From: Gibbula magus
Taxonomy: Eukaryota; Mollusca; Gastropoda; Trochida; Trochidae
Reading direction: 5' to 3'
NCBI GenBank assembly: GCA_936450465.1
Contig: OW388304.1
Location: 12,122,708 to 12,186,707 of the forward strand
Length of the DNA: 64,000 nt
Below are positions 22,181 to 36,044 of this stretch, piece by piece. The notes beneath the pieces were generated by a model. It searched no databases. It saw only the letters and a list, made by a program, of their open reading frames with translations, and was not told where the DNA came from. Both the position numbers and the translations under genes were made by a program. Positions within the stretch are counted from its first letter, which is position 1. Every line of letters starts with the position of its first letter.

Positions 22181-24121
22181 TTTTACTGATAGTCCAATAC
22201 GTAATAATAGTTTGCCGTTGCAATGTCCAAATTATGGAACCATAGTCACAATGTTATCTTATTAATTCTATCACACCGTCGGTATTGTGCTTGATATGGA
22301 ATACTGGTTCCCTTGTTCTGGTTTCAATTGATCTAAAGACAATCATTAGATATATGACTCAGAAAAGACAAATATCCATTTCCAAACAAAATAGCAGTTA
22401 TAAAAGAAAACAGCCTTCAAACAATCATCTTGGAAGCAGGAACTGATTTGTTCTTGCCACTTTCAACATACAATTGAGTCTGACTAATAACATTAGGGTT
22501 GTAGTATTTATCGTTTTGCCATTAACTAAACCACTCCTTAAATTGCCAATGTTATTTTATTCACATGATATATGCTCTGTGCATTTGGCCTGTTTACACT
22601 AAAGCATGTCGTATTCCATTCAGATCAGAGCCAGAGCAATGTTCTCCAATCATGCTGACCCAGACACTGTAACCACATCCTATAAGTGGTTCAAGTCGTC
22701 TGAATGCAGCCGCTAATGACTCTCGATTTTGTGCACAAAATAAAAATGAATAGCAGTATCTATGAATCACGTCTCATTTAGACAACTATTGGCAACGACA
22801 CATGCTGTGAATGAACATGGTTTGGTCACTATAATGTCCTTTAATATGTTTTTAATTATGTACACAGATGGATTACAGTGAAAAGGGCAATTTGGTGTCA
22901 GATGGCGATGGCGCGCCTGCGTCTTCATAAATAAGACAATACAAAGATCTGAATAACTGTCATGCAGATGTGTTCAGGGACTGAGAAACGAGTATTTACA
23001 ATCAGTTAAAATCACTTGATAATCATACATAAATTTGAATTTCACTTGATTCTAGCATTTGGGATAAGCTCTACTTGAAAATACATGATACACATCAAAA
23101 TTCCTCAACGCTCACATAATAAAACATTACTTCAACATCAACTGAGAACAATCGTTCTTATTTCTTTCGATTTATTATTGTATGCCTAATACTAATCATG
23201 CTCAAGTTATGTAAATTTAAGTAATCTTTCAACGCCGCCGTTTGTATTTTGCCCAAAAAATAAAGACTTTGAAATATTGAAAGCAATCTGATCAAGTTTG
23301 CTACAACAAATGGACACATTAAGTCGTTAACCTGTTGAAACATCATCACTGTCATGTGAGTAACCGTTTGCCCCTATTCATCAGAAGTTATTGTTCCTCC
23401 AGCTGAAGAAAACGTTGAAATTTACTTACAAGTATTTAACAAAGGATACTGGCTTAGTTTACTGTAGTCTAAGGATGAATGCCTACATGCTGATAATTTT
23501 ATCTACTTGTTATGGTGTACTTGGTATTTCAATAATACATGCGTGAAACAATATATACGTTCATGCTTATTAAAGTCTTAAAAAATATGAAATTTAAAGA
23601 AGGAAATAAATTTGCCTACTATAAATGACTCCACATTTGAAATGCTATTCTAAATGCCATGCTCGCTTGAAACTAAAAAAACAAACTTGCAATAAATTTG
23701 AAACTTGAATGAAAACATCAAAACACCTTAAACTGATTTTAAAGTTTCATAGATTCGCTTAATGAATTTCACTAAACTCATGTTCAATTTGTCTATGAAA
23801 AGTCTATTGGATATACAAAAAGAATAAAGGTCGTCATCTGAAATGGTGCACATGATATGTATGCACTTTGGGCAGTGTTTTGATGTACACGGTATGCTTC
23901 AAATTGCAGAAACTTCAATTAATTATATCATGTTGACCAGAATGAATTGCAGCAGTATACATGTATGTGGTCTCTTTATGATACACAATGTACGACCCGG
24001 CTCTGTTCTCAAACAAATTAAAGTTTAAATGTAAAACTTTATATTGAATGTAGATAACAATATCAAACACATTCACAGATGATTTGAATTTCGCAACATA
24101 CCAGTTAACGATCAGTTAATA
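22181..24121. other. Spacer between the duplication copies
   Basis: AT-rich sequence with no clear partner in copy B and no recognised element. One possible terminal exon (22,624-22,716) is listed separately. Confidence 0.5.
22624..22716 (+). CDS. Possible short terminal exon (speculative)
   Basis: A pyrimidine-rich run ending in TTCCATTCAG precedes a 30-codon open stretch (22,624-22,713) ending in TAA. It is richer in G and C than its surroundings and reads without low-complexity residues (middle part HADPDTVTTSYKWFK). I recognise no domain and no partner exons nearby, and short open stretches like this arise by chance. Listed only so that transcript data can be checked against it. Confidence 0.15.
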   Translation: MRARAMFSNHADPDTVTTSYKWFKSSECSR

Positions 24122-24163
24122 ATGAATGAACTGCACCAAAGAAGATGTAGCTTGGCCTACAAC

Positions 24164-24493
24164 ATGCACAGGATGACACCTGTGACGTCAGCTCGTGTTC
24201 TGAGTATCGTTAGCTTTATTGCTCTGATTGTTACCCAGGGGCAATGGCAATATGATTCAGTTAATCTCTGTCCAAAATACTCTAGGTGTTTTGTGATCTT
24301 TTATGACGTTATTCCAGCAACTAAAGTCGCAGCTAACGTCACGAATTTGCAACAAAACGTTTTACAGTTCTTCAAATTGCGTTTGTCAATGTCGTTGGAT
24401 GCGAATAATTTAAATGTACTCAGATGCAGTTTTATAACGCCCTTCATGTGCAGGAATGTCCAGGAATGTTCATTACCACAATCCTGTCCCTGA
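24164..24493 (+). CDS. Possible small secreted protein with six cysteines
   Basis: Open frame of 109 codons from ATG 24,164; the frame also has an earlier ATG at 24,122. The N-terminus has a signal-peptide-like shape: basic/polar start, then a hydrophobic core VLSIVSFIALIV, then TQGQ as a plausible cleavage region. The remaining part carries six cysteines (one pair close together after the signal, four towards the C-terminus ending in QSCP) and an N-glycosylation motif NVT. It would act outside the cell. I recognise no family. A CRE palindrome TGACGTCA (24,183-24,190) lies inside the coding part. No copy exists upstream of copy A, so duplication gives no conservation test. It may be a chance frame. 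Confidence 0.3.
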   Translation: MHRMTPVTSARVLSIVSFIALIVTQGQWQYDSVNLCPKYSRCFVIFYDVIPATKVAANVTNLQQNVLQFFKLRLSMSLDANNLNVLRCSFITPFMCRNVQECSLPQSCP

Positions 24494-26234
24494 TGTGAGG
24501 AGTGTGCTAGAAAGGAGATAGCAGCCACTAGCTACTATTTGCGATCAATTCGTTATTCTTGGTAGGGAAATGTACATAGATTGCCCCTTGTTTTGTCATC
24601 TATATTTATCCGTCTGGGATATGATTGTAAAAATGCTCTATTGTGGTATCCAGCAGAACATCCCCATAATAATCGATACATATTCCGAGCAACACTGTCC
24701 AAGACAGAGTAAGAAGTTTGATAAATAGTCTGATGTAATATGTGAGGTTTCAAAATCTTATTTGATGATACGTATTCCTGCAATGTTTTGAGAAAGCACG
24801 AGTGTTTGTCAATGCATGAAAGTCAACAATAATGAATTTATAAGCAATTTTAAATTTACCTAATTCCGATTTCATTTTCAGTATTCAGAAAATCGATATA
24901 AATTTACAGAAGAATGTTCATCAAACCAGAGTCTATCATATTTGATCCGTACTAAATTAACATTTCTATGCAGCTGCAGAATGGAATGAGATCAGTCACA
25001 ATAAAGTATCCTCTGCATTCTATTCATGCATGGAAACAATAAGAAAATCCTTGTCGTAAGGTTGCACTCTCCGAGTAGAGACGATGTGATTCATTTTAGC
25101 TATACTTATTTGACCTCTACTTTCAAAATGCCCCTCAAAGAAGCATACTTCTGTGATGGTAATCTGTTACAGAAAAGGCCACGTCCGAGATAAGTCCTTC
25201 TATCATAGTATTCATTTAGTTTTATTGTCTTTAGTCTTTAGTCATGTTAGAGTAAGATTGATGTTTATTACCTCTTTGATTCTATACAATACTATATATT
25301 CTATCATTTTATTTATAAAGTTATTTGGTTGATAAGATATATATATCTTGTGTGTATCATTATCAAATTGCTTCGTCAATCTGACAAACTAATAAACGTA
25401 TCCTTGTTATTAGCTTGTGTAAAATGGACACATATAAAATGTAAAAAAGGAAAAGATAGAAAGGCTATTAATATTTTTGTCGAAAATATATTCCTGGTTA
25501 CATGTCAATTAAATCTGATGATACTACATCTACCATATCAATCATATATGGTTGCTCAGTTGTGTGCCCTACATGGACTTCGTAAGCTTCTGTTTTATTT
25601 TGAGTTGATATAATCGATAGAGAGAAGTCATGTATACATGTATATATAATCCTTTATCGTTTGTAATCAAATCTTTGAAGAGCATTAAGAAGTTGAATGC
25701 ATAGGAAAACCAATATTTCTTTTTGTATAGCGTCTTTATTGTGAACGAACACGACTTTTAAGAATGCAGACATACTCATGTGGAAACACTGTGCACTTGG
25801 ACTAAAAGCGTTATCAGAGATCATGACTTAAAGTGTAAAACGCCCGAGCATGATTCCAACGAGGGTTGATGTAAGCTTCCCAATGTTCGAGGTAATTTTT
25901 TCCTGTCTTTCGACAGAAATGGAATCATGCTCTGACATACACGTGTACGTACTTACAGTGTCAACCACTTCCTGATATGTAAATTCATTATCCCATTCGC
26001 TATCAATAAGGTGTGTTGTAGATAAATATGTTATCTAAAAAATTACACATGGACGGAAACACATGAAATGTTTTGTTTCCAATGTGTAAATCTCTTTCAG
26101 ATTGCAAAGTGTTTGTAAGAAAAACAACAGAACATTAATTTTGGACATTATATTGTTTATATAATAATTGTTATTTTACACAAAAGATAATGTTTTTGCG
26201 AAAACATATCCTTCTCCAAACTACATGTAACCTT

Positions 26235-29110
26235 GGATGCCATTACGACGCCCACACGCTTATATGCCTCTTTTCCTCAAAAACATCAGACACCTCCTTG
26301 CCCCAGAAATTTAAAACACATTAGTGACCATCATTACCTCCTGTTGGCACTTCGTCTGCTTCATTATAACGATTCACATCGGACGTGATGTCGCCTCTTG
26401 CTGAACATCACAGAGGCTGATCGTTGTATTATCATCAGCTCAAAATAGCAGTCATCATTACTAACGTACCGGATTTCTTGTGTCTGAGTTCCATGAGCGA
26501 GACACTCGCTGTTAATGGAGACAATGTTTCATTCTCAAGTGTTGATATATTTTCCAATTTCAAAAAACACATATCGAAAGTTAAATACATAGACGTAAAT
26601 GAAAATAAAACATTAAACATGTTGAGCATTTGTTTACATCATTGTGAATATATTAACATCAATCAAATCTATTTGTAAACAAGTATAAGTCAAAGGGAGT
26701 CTGATCAATCAAAAACAAAATATTAAAACTAAATAGAAGATGAAAAAACATACAACAAACAAATACAAAATAAAAACCGTGAATGTTAACAGATGTTTTT
26801 TTAATGATTGAATTCAGACATGTAACTTTTCATAGTCGCTCATCTCTTCCATCCATAGTAATTTAAAAGTTATGAAGATGTTTCCATTAGTTATTTCAAA
26901 AACCAGAAAATCTTGAAAATAAAGCGTGTAATGCCTTACCCGAAGCACCGTGCTCCTGACATGACATATATTAAGTAACATATAATGTATTATTTTAAAA
27001 ATAAACATGAAGTCAATAACACGTGCGTTTTGTTGAGGAAAAACTGCAGGATTTCTTTTGAACAGAAAAGTTGTAGAGAGACACTAATTATTGAATAATT
27101 ATAGGATATCTAACGAGCTTCCACTTTCATATTTGTGAAAAGTGTATGTTTTATCTCTATGGACAATAACCTTGATATGACAGGAGAACGAATTATGTAT
27201 CCTTTTTTTACCAACTTATTTATTTGAAAGAATATATTGTGTTTTTAAATATATTTTTGATGCTCCTAAAAACAAACACAACAGCGGAGTAATATCAGCA
27301 CAGTCACAGCATCTGGTTAATAATAATGCGACTTTAAATATTAACACTTTCAAAATCAAAATCTCACGTTGTTCAGTATGGGGAAAGCAGTTGCACTGGT
27401 CATTCTGAATGAAGCGTATGTAATATAAAATCTCCCTGCTCGAGGACAGAAGATGAGAGCAACATCATGTCATGGCAGTAACCGTTTGCATGTTTCACTC
27501 CATCAAGACATGCAAACAAGTTCGAACAACCTCCTCAAATGTAAGTTTATGATGTATATTACTGTTAAAAGTAAAAAGTAAAAAGTTTCCTTTGATACAT
27601 TCTCGTCCTTTCAGTAAAACATGTACCCTAACCTTTAGTAAACCCTAGGTAAGTTGCATTGAGGTTTCAATTCATTATGAGATGGTGATACTGAGAATGG
27701 CATTTCGTTGTCATTCCTCACAGTAAGAGTGAGAGCAGTTCAAAACTCTGCATTTTCAACATTGTGCCAATAAGTTGCTCTAGTCATAATATTTTTGTTT
27801 TTTATTATTCATCAAAATCATTGTCGTCAGGACTAAAATGTGTGAATTTACTGAGGAAGAAAATAAATAATATTAGAGTTGTTGTAATTTTATGAATGAA
27901 TTCACGTTCACTTTATGAATGAATAAAGTAGTCCAGCAGTGTTAAAATTCACTTGTTATCCAATCAAATAACTTGAAGGTGTAACGATACATATTGGTAA
28001 TAACAGATTGTTATGAAACCCCTTTACGAAGTACCACTTGGGTTATAATATATAATTGTTGAGTGATGAGGCATCATTACTTTAGACTCAGTATAATCAA
28101 AATGTACTAAACCTCTTTTTTTCCGGTTCTGACTTACTATGTACATTTTGTCTGATCTTTAATTTACCAAACCGGTTGACCAATATCACACTATTCACAG
28201 GATTTATATTATTAAAAATTACGCCAATAAATACATATAGAAGCTCCTATTCAACTGGGGTAGATAGCTCAATGCTTAAAGATCACTCTCCTAAAAGTAC
28301 ATATATTTCATAAAATGTCAAACGTTACCAAATGACTTAAGCAAGATAACAATTGTGTCAGACTTTACTCATCCTGAAGAAAAAAGATTACATAATTACA
28401 TTCATATTTTGTTTTACATAAATTATTCTTTCTCCTCGTCAAGAGACTTTACTTCCAATGATTTCAATATGGCTGCATTTAGTGTTGCAACTTGCAACAT
28501 AAGATAACACGTTCCTTTCATCTTTAACTTTTAAAACAACATAGAACATATTCCGAACGTTGAACCCGTGGGTTACAGGTAGGAGTTTGCATGTATGTCC
28601 CTCGTGAAGTGTGTGTCTTTTTCAGTTTGTGATTCTCGATCGCCTATTTATTATAATCATTCTCTGTTGATATATGTGGCGGTTATGTCTGAAATTATTA
28701 TCAACAAACATGAGCACAAAACATTTTTTTTTATCGTTTGTTGATTGTTTACTTATGAATCATAGTCCAGCTGCAGGTGACTGGTGAAGTAAATGTCTGT
28801 GGTATATTTTGTGAAACAGTTAAATCACTTCCTCAAAGACTATTCCGTAACATCACAGTCGGTATACTTTGGAAGGATCATTTTTTAACAACTCTGTATT
28901 AATACCAGCATCTGTGATCCTCAGCAAGAGGCGACAGCACGTCTGAAATGTGTGCTTATAATGACGGCAAATTGAATGCCAAAGCGCGGACATGCCAGTC
29001 ACTAATGTATTTTACGACAGGAGTTTCAGCTGGAAAAAGTGTCAGTTTTTTTTAGAATAAATGGTAAATTGAATGGGATCTACATGTGTAGGTGGTACAA
29101 TGTCATCAAT
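26235..29110. repeat. Inverted pair of about 200-bp arms in copy B
   Basis: Counterpart of the 11,745-14,200 pair: the left arm is about 26,235-26,440 and the right arm about 28,918-29,110. The right arm carries CAGCAAGAGGCGACAGCACG, and the left arm has its reverse complement with small changes. The presence of both arms in both copies is why I treat the pair as a unit. Confidence 0.6.
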
Positions 29111-32100
29111 ATGTTCTGTGTGAGAGAAGCCAGTTTTTCGCAGGACCACAGTGTGTAACTCTCCAACAGGCGGCGACACCACGTCCAATTTGTCTTCTAA
29201 AAAGAAGTCAGATGGAACATCAAAGGGTGTCTATAACCCTCCCGAGTGTGCTCAGATGGGAAACATGTTTAGAAAAGGTAATATGTCTGATATCTTTGGT
29301 GATAGACGGTAACATTAGTGGAGTGTAGATGTGGGTGTACTATAATGACATCCATATTTGAATACAATTATTTTGCCTTTTCCTTTGCAAAGCACATTGT
29401 GTTGTAGAGATGATAATACACATAAAATTTTATGATTAAAAAATATAATAAATGAGTTTATTATTACCAAATACTTTATTTGTAATTAATTTATATGAGA
29501 GTCTTGTATAATTATATATTTGTAGGATATATTGGATGGATTCATTCTAAGAGATGCAGTTATTTGAATACAAACAATACTTGAATACAATAATGTTAGA
29601 AATCCTCATAGATTACTCATATACAAACACAATTATGAACGTGATACCAAATTGTATCGTTGTTGCCATAATGATGAACCGTTCATATTTTTAAAAAATA
29701 TTGTTTAATCAATAGAACGTTTATTCACCTTATTGGAATTGATGTTTCATACTCATTCGCATGTTAAAAGACATTGTAACCTCGGATCATGAAATGTAAA
29801 TTCACATAAAGTAATAAGATCATTTATTTAGGCTATGACATAGATAGATATACGATCTTTCGTTTTGATCGTATGCTCCAGTTTAACCACCAATTTCATT
29901 ATTATATCAGGAAGATGGGATAAGTTTACATAGAAGTGTAATGTAATCAATAAATATATCAAATGTCTAGTTTATGTTAAGAAATCAAATGCTAGACAAT
30001 GGCATAGAGCCAAACGGTTCAAGTCTAAATAAATTAACAATGTATATATCATAAATTGTTACGAAAACGTTCACCTTAGAAACATTGAATATGCAAAATT
30101 TATGTTAACCATTACGATATACCATGGGAAGAAAATGCAACAATGCATACAAAATAAAAACCTTTTATGCTGTAAACTGAAAATCGGGAGCATCAATATG
30201 TTTGAACCACTCAACAAAGCACCACATTACATTCATGTTAAACCTTATAATATCCTTTCTAATCAAAGGTCTTTTACCTAATTAGATCTCACGGTCGATG
30301 ATTTACTTCACATCACAAACAATTGTCTTTGATAATAGATCGAATACGACATGATAAATGCAATGGAGTTTAGATTTGTTATCGTCAAATTCATATAACC
30401 TCTTTAATGAAGAGAAATAAGTTAACATATGCATATGTGAGGAATTCATAATCATCTAAGAATAGCTGCTAAGTGACCCTTATAACATCTTCCAACAACT
30501 GTCTGGGACTATGGTGCTCTGAGGACATGATGATGATATTGATTGTGGAGATGAAGTACTACTGGAGACCAGAATAGTCCAATTGCATAGCTTAATACCA
30601 GACTAACGAAATGTCATGACCATCTGAGGAGTAAATTAGGCACATATTATCTGTCGGGAATATGTAGAGAAATCGAATTTGATAGTAACTGAATGAGATG
30701 GTGTGTGTAAGTATTTCTGATCTTCAGAATCAAGTCTTTGAAAGGCATTTAGAAGCGGAATACATAGGAAGGGCAAAATTTCCTGGATGTGAACTGACAC
30801 AAAGGTTTTGAGTTCATACTTAACCTCACATCAGGTGCGACCAAACCATGTGCAAAAGTGTCCTAGACCGTATGGAGGAATGAACATTGACCTATCAGAG
30901 ATCTTGTTTTGGTTATACCCACACTCTGTTGGCCTCAATATTAAAGTGATAAATGCATGGAGCAGCCAAACCGGCTATCGTTTGAAAGATATAACAATAA
31001 AGAATTGGTAGAGCCAATTAATTGCGATCGATATATAAAGTATCCAACTATATGATGATACAAAGTATAAGTCGACAGCCTGTCATGTTAGTGTAGCGCA
31101 CAGGGAATACTTAGACTTACATTCTGAAGCTGTCAAAGTCAGGGTCGTCTCAAATGTTAGTGTGTAAATAGCATTAACGCATTGTTCTAATTATTTTTGC
31201 AAAGATCACGTATATTGAGCAGAACACTTCAAGCAAAGTGCACGTGTATCTCGCCGTGATTTTCTGGGTAGATTCGTGGAGAAAAATCAATAGTAGACTT
31301 AGAAGTAGCTTAGACTGTAAAGGGTGGCGTCACTTTCGTGGTTTACTGTATCACAAGTATTGTAGTTCCATATTTTTGTTATATCTTCAACATGATACAC
31401 ATATTTCAGATATTGCTAAACATAAAATAGGAGTACAGAGTTGAATAAACAAACACACTCAGAAACAATAACAGAGAGTCACCAAAAGTTTTGATCACTA
31501 CCACGCAATTTTATACATTACCCGACATCAAAGCAAATTGATCAATTTTCAGTATTACCTTGACGGACTATCAATCTTTTTTAAAATACAAAAGTCTAAG
31601 AGTGGACAGTGGAAGAACACCTATTAGTTGATTATACAAGGTAATTTCAGTTCATCACTATATATGTATTAAGTTGGAATAACAAACAAAGTAACATGAT
31701 TACTGCGAGTATAGGTGACTGTTACGTGTCATGTCATAATGTGATCTTTAAAACGGAAATACGATAACGTTAATCACTTTCTGTAAGTGTGGAAATAAGC
31801 CTATACTAAAAAAACGTAATGCATTTATTGTGAGACATATTGACAACAATAAACTATTGCTTCGTACCATCGGCATTTTAACAAATTCTTCTTCAATTGT
31901 TAAAGTGAAATATCAAATACATGATTGATTGATGATATGATTGAGTACTTCACAATTCCACAATGCATGAGAGTTTCCCACAGCTGGAAAAACAATCCAT
32001 TTATCTATTGAAGAGGAGCAAACAGTTCCATCCTTGAGGCTAATGAGGTCTTGACAGGTGAACAAACCTGATGTCTTGCAACAAACAGAATCCAATTACC

Positions 32101-32600
32101 TCCACATGGAGTTAATGTGGTTATTGGTTTCATTCTATGTACAAAATAGTTCACTTGTTGTGAGTCTAGACCTTGTCTGAAAAATTATCAAATTCTACAA
32201 GTTAAACTTCTAGGTATATACTTCTTTCATGGCTGGTACGTGAACATATGAAATGTTTACGCTTTATTGAGAAGGTTAGATATTTGGGGATTTATATTTA
32301 ACCCTCAAACGTTGTTGTGGGACCTCTGAGGACATTATAAGTTGCACGAACATGTTTGTTTGATGCACAAAATTAGTCACTGATGACCTTTCATTAATTA
32401 TTGATCGATATTTATAAGCACTATTTTTGTCACAGCCTGCTGAGGCCCGGGCTCATGGAAATAGGAATAAAACAAAGGTGAGGGCGAGGGTTAAAATCGA
32501 TTTAAAAATATTTGACGGTGATATCAATCTGATACTATATTATGGTGTCAAAATATGAGAATTTCAATAATTTTGATTGTGTAAGACACTTTGAAAGAGT

Positions 32601-32830
32601 GATACTGCAATGACTCGATACTAGAAACACATTAAAAGAGTGACATTGCAATGACCCAGACATAGAATGAACATTGATAGAGTGATACTGCAATGACTAA
32701 ATACTAGAATATCCTTTGATAGAGTGATACTGCAATGACCCAGAATTAAAATACACACTTTATAGCGTTATACTTCAATGACTCGATACTAGAATACACC
32801 TTGATGTAGTAATACTGCAATGACTCAGTG
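32601..32830. repeat. 42-bp minisatellite, six copies
   Basis: A unit with GATACTGCAATGAC recurs at about 32,601, 32,642, 32,683, 32,725, 32,768 and 32,811, with substitutions. It lies in the copy B-specific insert and has no counterpart in copy A. Confidence 0.92.
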
Positions 32831-32861
32831 TAGGTTATAATTCAAAATTGCTCAGGGCACT

Positions 32862-33138
32862 ATTTATCTTACCTCACATTAAAATAACTCGCCTCTGATC
32901 GGTCAGAAGCGGGGGTTCTCAAACTCTTGTAAACCTCTCAGGCTCAGGCGGGATACAAATCTTCGATCTATTTGCCGAACTGCTTAAACACTTGCCGAAC
33001 TGCGTAACAGTTGTAAAAAACGTGGTCGGTAAGATAAATTCGTTGACAGATCGCACCTCAGGGTAGATGCAATTTTGTCAACAAGGACACTAACGCGGGT
33101 TAAAAAATTTCATCTACCCCTCAGCGCGGTCTGACAAC
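32862..33138. repeat. Nested inverted repeats (candidate foldback element)
   Basis: A perfect 12-base pair, ATTTATCTTACC at 32,862-32,873 and its reverse complement at 33,028-33,039, sits beside an imperfect inverted pair of about 36 bases (33,042-33,078 and 33,101-33,138, sharing TCTACCC-type and CAGACC/GGTCTG-type segments). Together they could be the remains of one or two MITEs inserted in copy B. Confidence 0.6.
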
Positions 33139-34434
33139 TTATGATGATGTTGTTGATTCGAAGACTTTAAAAGAAGTGTTGATCATTACAAGGTCTGATA
33201 TATTAGAAGGATGTAAGTGTGTATAAATGAATTTTGTTCGAGGTCACCATCAAATTGTCAGGGCATTCTGTCAAAGGACATCTCATCATGATGTTGACTG
33301 GAACTGTACATGATTCATTCATCAATGCGCATGCGTCACATCAGAGGATATCGCTTTTGACGGACCATATGCATACCACTAATATCAATCATTTAGTCAA
33401 CAGAAAGCTTTTGGCTGCAGTTTGATATGTTAAATGCCTTTACAATTCAAGTTGTAATTTTCTCTGAGAAAGAACTTCCTCGATTAACATAGCAAAATAA
33501 TGAATACATAACGATCTCTTGATCAAGGCAAAGAAACAAACAATTACCTTGATAAATGCATTTATGTAGCTTGCTTTGACAATTAACGGACACGGCAAAA
33601 TTAATTTTAGAGTGAGTACCCATACTTGTATATGCATGACAACTTTGTGTTAAATTGCTCTTCATTTATAAAAAAAAAATATAATTGTTAAATTAACATT
33701 TAGAATGTCATAGAATAAACCAACCACTTCTCTTCTCAGTAGGCAAGCTTATTTAATCTTTCTGAGGAAGTGACATGATTGATATGTCATGAATGCTGAA
33801 TAGGGCAATAATCACTTTCCAGTTATTAAATTCGTACACAAAAACTTGAGTGGATGCATTAAGATGACTTGAATCATCTATTACATTTTGCTTATGATGT
33901 CTGGGTCAGCATGGATGGATTAATATAGACCTGGTATTGATTGTGAACGGAATAAGAATGACAAAGTGTATTTCTCGGTGAAATTAGTGTGAACTAGTGC
34001 ACTTTCCTCAGCTTTAGAATTAGAATATAAACCAAATCTGCAATGACTCACACTTATATGACTGGACCAACTAAGTACAACAAGCTCACATGAATGAAAT
34101 ACATGTAACAACATGTACACATATTCAAGTAAGAGTATCAATCAAGTCATGTCATAACATTTGGACGGTGTTTTCATGCACAATTGAGTCCTCTTTTCAT
34201 GCACAAATGTAGTCCCTCAAAGAGGTACTACGTTCACATTCTCTATGTACCAATTTGTTGCAAAATATGAACATTGTTTACATGCAAACTATTTGTCCTG
34301 GCATATTCCTTTTCGTTTACTTAAAAGGGTGACCCTGTAAGTATTTTACGGTTTATCTAATTGATTACAAAATATAATACAAAAAAGTGAATAAATCACT
34401 GATAACCAAAAACAACGGAAGACATTTATTTAAG

Positions 34435-34562
34435 GCGATAAACTTACTGTGGTTTTAACTTTTTGTGAGTCTGAAGCAGACGCGTTCGGCTCCATGTGAT
34501 GAAAATTGGGATCAAATCTACGTTAGTCTCATAAAAAGTTAAAAACAGAGTAGGTTTATCTC
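34435..34562. repeat. Foldback element with 35-base arms
   Basis: Arms at 34,435-34,469 and 34,528-34,562 are imperfect reverse complements (left arm GATAAACTTACTG, right arm AGTAGGTTTATC). The spacer is 58 bases. No protein is encoded. Confidence 0.8.
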
Positions 34563-35537
34563 TATTCTTCCATGACGAGTTATCAACATATTTTAATGCG
34601 ATTCTTTGACACTGCCATTGCGTTAGTGAAATGGGTGATGCGGTAATCGGTTGAATCCATTTTTCGTCAGATATTATCCATCCCTTTCCGCTCTTTTCGA
34701 TATTGAATAAATAGTGAAATTAACAATTCATTCATATCAAAATATGATGATTAAATAATACAATAGATCAAATAGAACCCCTAGGTTTGTAAAAAAAAAA
34801 GTTTCACTGCCCTGAAATTCTTTCCTCCACCACTTGACAAAGTGACGCGATCATCATAACTGATTAGGCTTATGACGTAATTGTAATCGAACGTAAACCG
34901 TTTCGCTCTCGGTTTATCATGGTCATGCAGGTGGAGTGTGCCGCTTAAAATTGGTATGTTTTATAGACAGAAACAACAAACAATCATAATAAGGATGTGA
35001 TCATTTGAATTAGTATTGTTATAAAAGCATGGCGAAGCAAATGGGCATTATAATTTCGATGATCTGGTCATAAGTAACTGGTATCAACGCGTTACAGCGA
35101 CACACACAGGCTCAGAGACCACGTTGACTTCTTTCCTAATCGGCTACTGAAGTTTCACTGATTAAATATCGGCACAAATTAGAATCATTTCTCAAACAGA
35201 TACATTGATTAAATTGCGGAGAAGGAAAACATGATGGAAGCCTCATAACAGAACGCATGTTTTCTTCAATGAGATGGTTTGGCCTAGAATGTAACGTTAT
35301 AATCTATTGAAACGCAGTGAATCAGCAATCACGTTCGATGATAGATTCAACCAAACTAAAACAGACAGACACACACACAAACAGACAGCTTGTTTATCTC
35401 CGTCTCACCTCACAATGGTACAATGGTGGATATATATACAACATTAAAACGAGCCACTCCTTTTTGGAGTTATGAGATACCAAAAAGATAAAATGTACAG
35501 GAACGATTACAATTACAATATAAGTACAGTGAATATT

Positions 35538-35540
<3 letters not shown>

Positions 35541-35575
<35 letters not shown>
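35541..35575. repeat. (AT)n microsatellite
   Basis: An uninterrupted AT run next to a foldback element. A second AT run lies about 420 bases to the right. Confidence 0.98.
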
Positions 35576-35581
<6 letters not shown>

Positions 35582-35618
35582 GTACACTAAATATTACAAA
35601 TATTTAGAGGATATTTGG

Positions 35619-35748
35619 CTTTTCTTGACTAATACCATGTTTATCTCATCGAGTGAGGTAGAAAGGTTATATTTTCACGAGTGGCGCAGACTGTTCTGTT
35701 CTGTTCTACCTCACGAGATGAGATAAACATGGTATTTGTCAAGAAAAG
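35619..35748. repeat. Foldback element with 45-base arms
   Basis: Arms at 35,619-35,663 and 35,704-35,748 are near-perfect reverse complements (ATACCATGTTTATCTCAT in the left arm). A CRE palindrome lies 120 bases to the right, as beside other foldbacks in this window. Confidence 0.9.
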
Positions 35749-35888
35749 ACAAATTTTCTATTTATTATATGACCAAATCTTTGCATATTCACCGAAATAG
35801 ACTTGCATTTGCAGATTGACCCTGTCGCCTCAGCAACAACGTGTCATGACGTCGGAGCATTGTTGTATGACGTCAGGTCATTGTTATA

Positions 35889-35906
35889 TCAGTCACTAGT
35901 GACTGA
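35889..35906. repeat. 18-bp perfect palindrome, partly repeated
   Basis: TCAGTCACTAGTGACTGA is its own reverse complement. Its right half and following bases (CACTAGTGACTGATAACACG) recur about 36 bases further on, so a small direct repeat surrounds it. Confidence 0.9.
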
Positions 35907-35989
35907 TAACACGTTTCATTGTTATTTTCACTAGTGACTGATAACACGGTTTATTTTCATTGATAGATCTCAGTATTTCACCTGCAATC

Positions 35990-35994
<5 letters not shown>

Positions 35995-36041
<47 letters not shown>
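35995..36041. repeat. (AT)n microsatellite at a LINE 3' end
   Basis: An AT run that lies exactly where the minus-strand LINE fragment ends. It may be the tail of that element or an expansion seeded by it. Confidence 0.95.
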
Positions 36042-36042
<1 letters not shown>

Positions 36043-36044
<2 letters not shown>

